In this document: positions 1 through 6,121 of the stretch, piece by piece | How the letters are laid out: each line of letters begins with the position of its first letter | Position numbering within the stretch: position 1 is the first letter of the stretch | Program-made: the position numbers and the translations under genes | Notes under the pieces: generated by a model | Database searches by the model: none | What the model saw: the letters and a program-made list of their open reading frames with translations, nothing else | What the model was told of the DNA's origin: nothing | DNA from: Clostridiaceae bacterium | GTDB taxonomy: Bacteria; Bacillota; Clostridia; Lutisporales; Lutisporaceae | Length of the DNA stretch: 8,186 bases | Assembly (NCBI GenBank): GCA_028697435.1 | Contig: JAQVFD010000080.1 | Span: 1-8,186, forward strand | Direction: 5' to 3'

Positions 1-62
1 GTAGTAGCCTGAACAACTCTATTATACTGGAATGGTGATTTTTTTGTATAACACCTGTCGCG

Positions 63-90
63 CACCCGCATAGCGGGTGGTTCTTTGTTT
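63..90 (+). repeat. GC-rich hairpin, possible insertion-sequence end or terminator
   Basis: CACCCGC (63-69) and GCGGGTG (73-79) form a perfect 7-bp stem with an ATA loop, followed on the plus strand by a T-rich stretch (GTTCTTTGTTT). It could terminate a plus-strand gene lying left of the window. The surrounding 48-127 region (GCGAAACAAAGAACCACCC on the minus strand, then the hairpin, with a GCTAGC palindrome and GGCTAAAGCC nearby) resembles, from memory, the hairpin ends of IS200/IS605-type elements in Clostridia. No transposase is visible in the window, so this would be a remnant or the edge of an element lying to the left. The hairpin is seen; its identity is inference. Confidence 0.4.
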
Positions 91-129
91 CGCTGCTACG
101 CTAGCTCAACAGGCTAAAGCCCATAATCG

Positions 130-156
130 AAAAAAAGACCTTCTCGGTCTTTTTTC
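130..156 (-). terminator. Rho-independent terminator of the ferredoxin gene
   Basis: AAAAAAGACC (131-140) and GGTCTTTTTT (146-155) form a perfect 10-bp stem around a TTCTC loop, starting 10 nt after the ferredoxin stop codon. The A and T tracts give a U-run on either strand, so it could work in both directions. On the minus strand it closes the ferredoxin transcript and probably any readthrough from ricT. Confidence 0.85.
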
Positions 157-165
157 TAATAACTG

Positions 166-336
166 TTATTCCTGTACCGGAGCATCAACCGGGCATACAT
201 TGGCACATGCACCACACTCGATACACTCATCCGGGTTTATTACGTATTTATCATCACCCTGACTTATACAACTTACTGGACATTCCGATTCACATGCACC
301 ACAACTTATGCAAGTGTCTTGAATTTTATATGCCAT
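166..336 (-). CDS. 2[4Fe-4S] ferredoxin, clostridial type (56 aa)
   Basis: Small soluble electron carrier that moves low-potential electrons between cytoplasmic redox enzymes such as pyruvate:ferredoxin oxidoreductase and hydrogenase. The 56-residue product begins MAYKIQDTCISCGAC and ends CPVDAPVQE, very close to the classical clostridial ferredoxin pattern. Two CxxCxxCxxxCP motifs carry the clusters: C9, C12, C15, C19 and C38, C41, C44, C48. A ninth cysteine, C23, sits where Clostridium pasteurianum ferredoxin has alanine, as I recall it. The start is fixed by a strong GGAGGTG ribosome binding site 5 nt upstream (342-348). It follows ricT on the same strand after 89 nt and ends in a perfect hairpin terminator. 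It may have its own promoter or be the last gene of the upstream operon. The family is clear; the specific redox partner is unknown. Confidence 0.95.
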   Translation of the reverse strand: MAYKIQDTCISCGACESECPVSCISQGDDKYVINPDECIECGACANVCPVDAPVQE

Positions 337-378
337 AGTAACACCTCCTATATAAATTACAAATACATTCTATCATTA

Positions 379-407
379 ATCTTTTAGAATTAAAACCCCT
401 TAGTCAA
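379..407 (-). promoter_or_regulatory. Possible promoter for the ferredoxin gene
   Basis: On the minus strand TTGACT (407-402) is a good -35 match. A 17-nt spacing leads to AAAGAT (384-379), a poor -10. TAGAAT (372-367) is a better -10 but lies too far from TTGACT. The 89-nt gap after ricT contains no hairpin terminator, so the ferredoxin could also be reached by readthrough. Weak evidence. Confidence 0.25.
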
Positions 408-425
408 CTTTTATCTAATTTTTCA

Positions 426-1307
426 CTAATTGTCCTCAAGCAGCTCCAGATTTTCTATATCCCCATCAATATCAGGTTCAATATCCTTTCCCGGCTTTAA
501 CTGAACTATTTCTTTTACATGAAAATCCTTGATAACACGAATATTTCCTTCTACTAACTCCAGCTTTACCTTAACAATTTCAAGAAGTATATTGGACTCC
601 ACCACTTCACCCCTACCTTCGGGAGTATCCACCAATGCCCCTAACTTTGGCATATATCTTCTGGCACATTCATAGGTTTCATGTTCGTATTTAAGGCAAC
701 ACATAAGCCTTCCGCAAATGCCCGATATCTTAGTAGGATTAAGTGACAGGTTTTGTTCTTTTGCCATTTTAATGGAAACAGGTGCAAAATCCCCCAGGAA
801 TGTTGAACAACAGAGACTTTTGCCGCATGGGCCTATGCCGTTTATCATTTTGGCTTCATCTCTTACACCTATCTGACGAAGCTCTATTCTGGTCTTGAAA
901 ACCGAAGCCAGATCCTTTACAAGCTCTCTGAAATCAACGCGCCCGTCCGCCGTAAAATAAAATATGATTTTGTTGTTGTCAAAGGTGTATTCTACATCAA
1001 TAAGCTTCATCCCAAGATTATGCTGGTTGATTTTCTGAAGGCATATATCGAAAGCTTCCTTTTCTTTTAGATTATTGCTCTCATACACTCTGTTATCTTC
1101 TTCTGTAGCAATTCTCAGCACTTTTTTCAGGGGAGCAATTATTTCTTCCTCAGGTACCTCTCTGATTCCCAGCACGGCTTTCCCGAATTCAATACCCCTT
1201 ATAGTCTCCACTACCACATTGTCATCAATATTTATCTCCAATTCACCGGGATCAAAATAATATATTTTCCCGGCTTTCTTAAACCTTACCCCAACCGTTT
1301 TAACCAT
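426..1307 (-). CDS. ricT: RicT/YaaT, PSP1-domain Fe-S regulator of mRNA maturation and sporulation
   Basis: A 293-residue PSP1 (stage 0 sporulation YaaT) family protein. In Bacillus, RicT joins RicA and RicF in a complex with [4Fe-4S] clusters that assists RNase Y in mRNA processing and promotes sporulation, competence and biofilm formation. The core motif GPCGKSLCCSTFL (159-171) and GICGRLMCCLKYEHETYE (196-213) supplies the conserved cysteines C161, C166, C167, C198, C203 and C204, in keeping with the cluster-binding cysteines known for RicT. The N-terminal half (about 1-145) is the rest of the PSP1 region and the C-terminus is acidic. The ATG overlaps the end of holB by 8 nt, and GGAGGT inside the holB 3' end, about 11 nt upstream, serves as its ribosome binding site, so translational coupling is likely. 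Length and gene order fit the family. No ricA or ricF gene is in the window. Confidence 0.95.
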   Translation of the reverse strand: MVKTVGVRFKKAGKIYYFDPGELEINIDDNVVVETIRGIEFGKAVLGIREVPEEEIIAPLKKVLRIATEEDNRVYESNNLKEKEAFDICLQKINQHNLGMKLIDVEYTFDNNKIIFYFTADGRVDFRELVKDLASVFKTRIELRQIGVRDEAKMINGIGPCGKSLCCSTFLGDFAPVSIKMAKEQNLSLNPTKISGICGRLMCCLKYEHETYECARRYMPKLGALVDTPEGRGEVVESNILLEIVKVKLELVEGNIRVIKDFHVKEIVQLKPGKDIEPDIDGDIENLELLEDN

Positions 1308-2304
1308 TATTTGAATTTACCTCCGCAATACTAAATAGCATGCCAGCAATGCTGTTTTTTATACCAACATTGTATTTGACATATCTAAAAGTTTTCTTAA
1401 TAATATCTATTATACTGTTTAACTTATCTTCCGTCAAAACAGAATTATGTCTTGACAATACCTCCAATGAGCCTGCGTTAATAATAAGGTTATCGTGGGA
1501 ACCCGGGCTTTCTTTCAATACCATTACGTCCCTGAACCAAGACATAGAAAACTCAAGGAATCTTTCTGCAGTCTCCTTATCGGAAACTGCTTCAGATACC
1601 ATAAGAATTGCATCATTCCCATTCCCCGTCAATGCCTTATCCAAAATATCAATATATAATGTGTAAGTGTTGAAACTCTCCCTATCCCCCAGAAGTTCCA
1701 GAGCTCTTCCTACTATCCCCCTTGAATGCTTAACCGCTGCTTCAATATCCATTGACATGTAATCAAATCTATCTTCAATGAATGTCTTCATATCTATGCT
1801 ATTCACCGGTTTAAACCTATAAACCTGGCACCTGGAGACAATCGTGGGAAGCAATAGACTATAGTTTTCTGAAAGCAATATAAATACAGTTTTTTCAGGT
1901 GGCTCCTCAAGAGTTTTCAAGAATGCATCCTGTGCATCATTTGTCATTTTGTCCGCATTATCAATTATTATTATTTTATATCCGCTTTCAAAGGGCTTCT
2001 TGGATGAATCATTTATTATCTCCCGGATTTGCTTTATCTTAATACTATGTCCGGTAGGCATAACAAGTTTCACGTTTGGGTGGTTGCTTTTACTTGTTCT
2101 TATACATGAGCTGCAGTTTCCGCATGGCCTGTTATCTGCCTCCCCGCTGCAATTCAAAGCCATGGCAAAAATAAAGGCCATAAGCGTCTTGCCGCAGCCC
2201 TTAGGTCCGCTAAAAACATATCCGTTTGATATCATATTGTTTTTTACTGCATTTCTCAGGCTTTCAACTATTATTCTCTGCCCTATTATTTCGTCAAACC
2301 CCAT
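1300..2304 (-). CDS. holB: DNA polymerase III subunit delta' (clamp loader)
   Basis: A 334-residue AAA+ protein of the replication clamp loader, which with delta and tau/gamma places the beta sliding clamp on DNA. Visible motifs in order are an intact Walker A GPKGCGKT (33-40), a zinc-binding cysteine set C52, C61, C64, C67 in the pattern seen in delta'/gamma subunits, a Walker-B-like IIIIDNADKM (111-120), and the sensor/arginine segment TIVSRCQ (154-160). The C-terminal part (about 215-334) fits the collar domain. The length and the neighbours YaaR and RicT point to delta' rather than DnaX, which is longer. The start is supported by GAGGGAG about 8 nt upstream. It lies 28 nt after yaaR and overlaps ricT, so it is co-transcribed. 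The intact P-loop differs from the degenerate one in Escherichia coli delta'; whether it hydrolyses ATP cannot be told. Confidence 0.95.
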   Translation of the reverse strand: MGFDEIIGQRIIVESLRNAVKNNMISNGYVFSGPKGCGKTLMAFIFAMALNCSGEADNRPCGNCSSCIRTSKSNHPNVKLVMPTGHSIKIKQIREIINDSSKKPFESGYKIIIIDNADKMTNDAQDAFLKTLEEPPEKTVFILLSENYSLLLPTIVSRCQVYRFKPVNSIDMKTFIEDRFDYMSMDIEAAVKHSRGIVGRALELLGDRESFNTYTLYIDILDKALTGNGNDAILMVSEAVSDKETAERFLEFSMSWFRDVMVLKESPGSHDNLIINAGSLEVLSRHNSVLTEDKLNSIIDIIKKTFRYVKYNVGIKNSIAGMLFSIAEVNSNNG

Positions 2305-2332
2305 TATTATTTCTCCCTCAGTGCTAAAAATA

Positions 2333-2785
2333 CTACATGTACATATCCAACAACATTCCTTTAATATGCCCTATGCTTTCAAGTATTTTAATATTGTCCT
2401 TCTCATCCTTGAGAAACTCACGACTTAACTCCTCAATTCTCGCATTGACTTTTTTTACAAGGGCATATACCTTATGCCTGCCCCTTCTGTCAAAATGACT
2501 TTGCTTTGAAAACTTAAGTGAATTATTTACTACCTCATCCATAAACTCTGATATCATTTTCTTGTATTTTTTCAGTTCTTTAATGTCCATGGTTTTGGCA
2601 AGGTTTTCCCCTTGTTTTTCAATATCGCTCATAAGCCTGTGCAAGCGAAGGGACAGGTCCTGCTCTTCCGTCTTCCTGAGAGTATCACCAAAGCTTGACC
2701 TACCGCTCGCAATGTCCGGTTTTCTGTCTTCTTTTACAACTGTACTGATTGAAGAAGGACGTGGATTTATTTCTGTTATCTTCAT
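2333..2785 (-). CDS. yaaR: YaaR, DUF327 family protein of unknown function
   Basis: A 150-residue protein recognised as the YaaR (DUF327) family by its C-terminal half: the FDRRGRHKVYALVKKVN block (about 99-115) and the ending IGHIKGMLLDMYM. The first 40 residues are polar and probably disordered, and the rest looks helical and charged. No transmembrane segment or catalytic motif is visible. Its biochemical role is unknown; the family is mostly known from its constant place between yaaQ and holB in Firmicutes. It starts 12 nt after the darA stop codon with a ribosome binding site (GGGAAGGG) lying in that gap, and is followed by holB after 28 nt, so it belongs to the same operon. Confidence 0.9.
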   Translation of the reverse strand: MKITEINPRPSSISTVVKEDRKPDIASGRSSFGDTLRKTEEQDLSLRLHRLMSDIEKQGENLAKTMDIKELKKYKKMISEFMDEVVNNSLKFSKQSHFDRRGRHKVYALVKKVNARIEELSREFLKDEKDNIKILESIGHIKGMLLDMYM

Positions 2786-2797
2786 AATAACCCTTCC

Positions 2798-3127
2798 CTA
2801 TACCTTCTCAAACCTGTCGATGTCAACTACAAATAATGTCGCTCCGCCAACCATCACGTCAATTGGGTATGGGATATATACTCCCGCTGAGCCTGTAGGC
2901 GGAATAGGAGTTGTAAAGGTCTGTTTTCTGCTCTTGCAGGTATCCCTGATTATTGATATTACAGAATCCACCTTATCCTTCTCAACACCTATCAGAAGTG
3001 TCGTATTCCCTTCCCTGAGAAATCCGCCGGTAGAAGCAAGCTTTGTACTGCTAACCTTTTCCTTAACCAACATTTCTACCAGATCATCCACATCATCATC
3101 CTGAACAACTGCTATTACAAGTTTCAT
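2798..3127 (-). CDS. darA: Cyclic-di-AMP receptor DarA (YaaQ/PstA), PII-like
   Basis: A 109-residue PII-like signalling protein that forms trimers and binds the second messenger c-di-AMP at subunit interfaces. Its downstream target is not settled. The sequence matches the family along its full length: MKLVIAVVQDDD at the start, STKLASTGGFLREGNTT (27-43), TTPIPPTG (72-79), YIPYPIDVMVGGATLFVVD (84-102). Residues T28, G35, F36, L37 and N41 line up with ligand-contacting positions described for Staphylococcus aureus PstA, while residue 26 is serine where I recall arginine there. A strong GGAGGT site (3135-3140) lies 7 nt before the ATG. It follows the decarboxylase by 75 nt without a terminator hairpin and precedes yaaR by 12 nt. 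In Bacillus the gene upstream is tmk, which is missing here. Confidence 0.95.
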   Translation of the reverse strand: MKLVIAVVQDDDVDDLVEMLVKEKVSSTKLASTGGFLREGNTTLLIGVEKDKVDSVISIIRDTCKSRKQTFTTPIPPTGSAGVYIPYPIDVMVGGATLFVVDIDRFEKV

Positions 3128-3202
3128 GTCTTATACCTCCTTTTTATTATTAATTACATTACCAAATGCTTCAACGCCCTGCCTTAACTCTCGTGTCTCG
3201 TT

Positions 3203-4654
3203 CTATTTTACTACCCTTATTGTTTTAAGCTTGGGATCAGAAGCTCCATTAATCTTAATTCCCTGCTCAATGCAAAGCTTCAAATATTCATAAGTCTCCC
3301 TGTTGATTGGTTCTCCGGGCACCAAAACAGGCATTCCCGGAGGATATGGTATTATCATCTCTCCGCAGATTCTTCCTATGCTTCGTTCAATATCCACCTG
3401 TTCCTTTTTACAATATGCCGCTTCCCAAGGCATAAGAGAAGGTTCCTGTGTCCTGAGCAAATTCGATGCTGACATATATTTCGCATTTCCTGTTTCCAAG
3501 CCCCCAACAAGTATTTTCAGGGCGTTTACAAAGGCTTCATAGTCAGACCTATAATTTCCGATTGTTGTAATTGCTACTATATTATATAAATCGGACATTT
3601 CCATCTGTATCTTGAAGTCCCTTCTCAATATGTCCTCAACTTTTGTACCGCTCATGCCTGATGCTCCAAAATTAACTGTCAACCTGGTAGGATCAAAACT
3701 AACTGCTCCATTCCTGCCCATACTGTCCCTACCTAAACAGCAGCATCCGGAAATACTATTGATTTCAGTTCTTGCCCAATTGCTCCATTCTATTACATCA
3801 TCTAAAAGCTCACGTCCGTATTGTTGCATAATATACCTTGCTGTGTCTAAGGAAGCTAACAGTATATGTGAAGGACTCGTTGTTTGAACCAACTGCAGAA
3901 ATGTCTTCAATTTCTCAATATCTATTCTTTCAGATTTTACATGCAGCATTGAACTTTGAGTCATAGAAGCCAGGGTCTTATGTATGCTTTGAGATGTCAT
4001 ATCCGCTCCCGCTTCCAGTGCCGACATCGGAAGTTTTTTGTTGAAGCAAAAATGAGAACCGTGGGCCTCATCCACAAGCAGTATCATTCCTCTTTTGTGT
4101 ACAAGCTCTGCAATTTTCTTCAAATCAGAACATACCCCATAATAGGTAGGATTGGTGATCACAACTGCCTTTGCATCCCCGTGCTCAATTATGGCATTTT
4201 CCACTGTTTCAGGTTTTATCCCCATTGCTATTCCGAGTCCATAGTCTATTTCCGGCTCAATATATACCGGTACCAGCCTTCCGAGTATTACTGCACCATA
4301 TACCGATCTATGACAATTGCGGGGTATTATTATCTTATCTCCCGGATCTGCTGATGCCATTATCATTGAATAAATGCCCGATGTAGTACCGTTAACAAGA
4401 AAAAATGAGTGGTCCGCTCCAAAAGCTCCCGCAGCAAGTTTTTGGGCCTCGAGAACCGCACTTTCCGGGCAATGAAGATTATCGACCCCGGGCACTTCGG
4501 TGGTATCCAGAGCCAACATATCCTCAAACAGGGAATCAAGTCCCACCTTCTTGTATATGTTCCCTCTTTTGTGCCCCGGCATATGGAAAGATACCGCTCC
4601 TTCATCCAAGTAATCTATAAGGGATTTCATTATGGGTATGTAATCAGTATTCAT
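3203..4654 (-). CDS. Orn/Lys/Arg decarboxylase family PLP-dependent enzyme (YaaO/SpeA-like)
   Basis: A fold-type I pyridoxal-phosphate enzyme that decarboxylates a basic amino acid, probably for polyamine synthesis; the substrate (arginine, lysine or ornithine) cannot be told from sequence. Counting from the start chosen here (483 aa), motifs are FHMPGHKRG (23-31), phosphate-binding NGTTSG (88-93), DEAHGSHF (195-202) with the cofactor aspartate and histidine, and the Schiff-base lysine K226 in SIHKTLASMTQSS. The C-terminal domain has the typical IPYPPGMPVLVPGE stretch. An ATG at 4669 would add five residues (MKGTF), but its AAGGA lies only 1 nt away, whereas the ATG at 4654 has AAAGGG six bases upstream and gives the usual family N-terminus. 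The length fits the short Bacillus-type subfamily. The position upstream of darA matches yaaO of Bacillus. Confidence 0.9.
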   Translation of the reverse strand: MNTDYIPIMKSLIDYLDEGAVSFHMPGHKRGNIYKKVGLDSLFEDMLALDTTEVPGVDNLHCPESAVLEAQKLAAGAFGADHSFFLVNGTTSGIYSMIMASADPGDKIIIPRNCHRSVYGAVILGRLVPVYIEPEIDYGLGIAMGIKPETVENAIIEHGDAKAVVITNPTYYGVCSDLKKIAELVHKRGMILLVDEAHGSHFCFNKKLPMSALEAGADMTSQSIHKTLASMTQSSMLHVKSERIDIEKLKTFLQLVQTTSPSHILLASLDTARYIMQQYGRELLDDVIEWSNWARTEINSISGCCCLGRDSMGRNGAVSFDPTRLTVNFGASGMSGTKVEDILRRDFKIQMEMSDLYNIVAITTIGNYRSDYEAFVNALKILVGGLETGNAKYMSASNLLRTQEPSLMPWEAAYCKKEQVDIERSIGRICGEMIIPYPPGMPVLVPGEPINRETYEYLKLCIEQGIKINGASDPKLKTIRVVK

Positions 4655-4660
4655 AAATGT

Positions 4661-4666
4661 CCCTTT
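4661..4666 (-). promoter_or_regulatory. Ribosome binding site favouring the start at 4654
   Basis: AAAGGG on the minus strand lies 6 nt before the ATG at 4654. The competing ATG at 4669 has AAGGA one base upstream, too close for normal initiation. This decides the start in favour of 4654, though only by spacing. Confidence 0.45.
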
Positions 4667-4669
4667 CAT

Positions 4670-4957
4670 ATCCTTGCCGCTAAATATTATGCCCGATTTT
4701 TCACTGGCATTTTTAAAACCTGCATAATTATTGAGTTCGTGGCAATTATTAAATAGAAATGTCTTATGATACCATAATTATACTACATATATTTTTATTT
4801 GTTTATTACATAATAATATTCAGATTGGCATTGTGCTCTGTAAAACATATAGCATTATACTTCGATATTGTTTGATTATTGTACTTTCATTTAATATAAT
4901 ATAATTATTATTACATTTTCTTTTATCATAAGATTTAAATAGTTTGGAAGTGATCCT
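4670..4957. other. AT-rich divergent intergenic region
   Basis: About 290 nt between the minus-strand decarboxylase and the plus-strand YtvI-like gene; it should hold both promoters. A good sigma-A type promoter faces the plus strand (listed separately). For the minus strand a TATAAT (4782-4777) stands about 120 nt before the decarboxylase start but lacks a convincing -35. No hairpin, riboswitch-like conserved core or small gene with a ribosome binding site was seen. Confidence 0.6.
4872..4900 (+). promoter_or_regulatory. Likely sigma-A promoter of the ytvI-like gene
   Basis: TTGATT (4872-4877) and a perfect TATAAT (4895-4900) are separated by exactly 17 nt, about 57 nt upstream of the ytvI-like start codon. 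The region is very AT-rich, so a chance TATAAT is possible, but the spacing and the -35 together make it a credible vegetative promoter. Confidence 0.5.
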
Positions 4958-6022
4958 ATGCTCCGACCGGATTTGGAAAAACATCTTAACATAATACTTA
5001 AAATTTTGATATACGTTGCTATAGCCTTGATTGTGTTTTTTGCCTTCAAGTTAATTTTTATGTATTTTATGCCTTTTATAATAGCTCTGCTGTTATCCAT
5101 GATAATAGAACCTTTAGTACAGTTTCTCCAGAAGCTTAAGATAAAAAGAGGCTTCTCAGTGCTACTGTCCATTCTGATTTTCCTGGGCGGTTTCATTGCC
5201 TTTTCAACCTTTGCTATTACAAGGATAGTGTATGAACTTATAAAGCTATATAATCATTTACCTAAATACTATGACGGAATATATAACTTTAGTGCCAGTA
5301 TAGTTCAACAAGCAACCGACTTGTATCTGCAGCTTCCGCAAGAAGCACTCAATATCATGCAGCAAGTCCTGAGTACTGTTTTTGACAAAGTAACGGCTTT
5401 CCTAAGCCATACGACTACATGGTTAATAGATACTGTAACCGTGCTGCCGTCTACCTTAATATTCATATTGATTACTCTCATTGCAACATTCTTCATTACT
5501 AAGGACAAAAGTTTGATTAAGGACTTTATCTTCAGACAACTTCCGCCAACATGGGGTGCAAAAATGACTTCGCTTAAGACAGACCTTTTGGTAGCATTGG
5601 TAGGATTTTTAAAAGCTCAATCCATCATACTGAGTGTAACATTTATCGAATGCTTTATTGGATTGACTATTATAGGTGTTGATTATGCATTTACCCTTGC
5701 AATCATAATTGCTTTAGTAGATATCTTACCTGTTCTCGGAACGGGAGGCATTTATGTACCCTGGGCAATAACCAACCTTATATTGGGCAACTACGGATTA
5801 GGTATTTCACTCCTGGTTCTTTATGCGGTAATTACTATGGTACGATATATGATTGAACCAAAAGTAGTGGGACAGCAGTTGGGGCTGCACCCCATAGTCA
5901 CATTGATGGCAATGTTTGCGGGACTAAAACTTATCGGCGTTGCCGGTTTGATACTGGGTCCTACTGCGGCAGTGTGTGTTAAAGCTTTTCAAAGTGCGGG
6001 AATACTACCAAAATTTAAATAG
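4958..6022 (+). CDS. ytvI: AI-2E/UPF0118 family membrane protein, YtvI-like
   Basis: A 354-residue polytopic membrane protein of the AI-2E transporter (UPF0118) family, close to the sporulation integral membrane protein YtvI branch. Family members have been linked to autoinducer-2, small-molecule or ion export; the function of YtvI itself is not established. Hydrophobic segments lie at about 12-50 (two spans), 66-92, 163-182, 210-240, 243-268, 282-297 and 312-343, with a soluble helical stretch at about 95-160 typical of the family. Conserved motifs are DILPVLGTGG (255-264), PKVVGQQLGLHPIVTL (301-316) and the ending GLILGPTAAVCVKA. The ribosome binding site GGAAGTGAT precedes the ATG at normal spacing. 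It stands alone between a divergent and a convergent gene. The family is sure; the YtvI assignment within it is moderate. Confidence 0.88.
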   Translation: MLRPDLEKHLNIILKILIYVAIALIVFFAFKLIFMYFMPFIIALLLSMIIEPLVQFLQKLKIKRGFSVLLSILIFLGGFIAFSTFAITRIVYELIKLYNHLPKYYDGIYNFSASIVQQATDLYLQLPQEALNIMQQVLSTVFDKVTAFLSHTTTWLIDTVTVLPSTLIFILITLIATFFITKDKSLIKDFIFRQLPPTWGAKMTSLKTDLLVALVGFLKAQSIILSVTFIECFIGLTIIGVDYAFTLAIIIALVDILPVLGTGGIYVPWAITNLILGNYGLGISLLVLYAVITMVRYMIEPKVVGQQLGLHPIVTLMAMFAGLKLIGVAGLILGPTAAVCVKAFQSAGILPKFK

Positions 6023-6038
6023 AAATAGATATAGATTA

Positions 6039-6105
6039 GGGGAAGACAGGGGGACGTTTCACGTGTCCCCTACGGGGACAGGCGAAACGTCAGACTGTCT
6101 TCCTC
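6039..6105. repeat. Large imperfect palindrome between convergent genes (REP/MITE-like, likely bidirectional terminator)
   Basis: Two 32-nt arms, 6039-6070 and 6074-6105, pair around a TAC loop with five mismatches, one G-T pair and no gaps. The paired blocks are GGGGAAGACAG with CTGTCTTCCTC, GACGTTTC with GAAACGTC, and TGTCCCC with GGGGACA. It lies 17 nt after the ytvI-like stop codon and 17 nt from the kinase stop codon, so it can end transcripts from both sides; T-rich DNA follows on the plus strand (6108-6121). The GACAGGGGGACG and GTGTCCCC wording resembles repeats scattered in many Firmicute genomes. The structure is seen; the repeat-family link is from memory. Confidence 0.8.
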
Positions 6106-6121
6106 ATATCTTTTATTTATT

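Noticed and set aside
77..262. Plus-strand 61-codon open frame
   Set aside because: It runs antisense through the ferredoxin gene and its terminator, has no ribosome binding site, and the minus-strand ferredoxin is unmistakable.
1949..2428. Plus-strand 159-codon open frame
   Set aside because: It is antisense to holB and yaaR, whose motifs are clear; hydrophobic composition is a typical shadow of a minus-strand gene.
2562..3104. Plus-strand 180-codon open frame
   Set aside because: It is antisense to yaaR and darA, both firmly identified; no ribosome binding site.
4409..4756. Plus-strand open frames over the decarboxylase N-terminal region
   Set aside because: They are antisense to conserved decarboxylase sequence and show no family features.
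4670..4780. Decarboxylase frame remains open about 37 codons upstream of the ATG at 4669
   Set aside because: There is no ATG, GTG or TTG start in that stretch, a TATAAT lies at its far end, and homologues begin near the chosen start, so it is most likely leader DNA.
4891..5196. Minus-strand 101-codon open frame
   Set aside because: It is antisense to the YtvI-like gene and its promoter region, lysine/isoleucine-rich from AT bias, with no ribosome binding site.
6039..6105. CRISPR repeat or riboswitch reading of the palindrome
   Set aside because: There is only one copy with no spacer periodicity, and it lies after, not before, both flanking genes.
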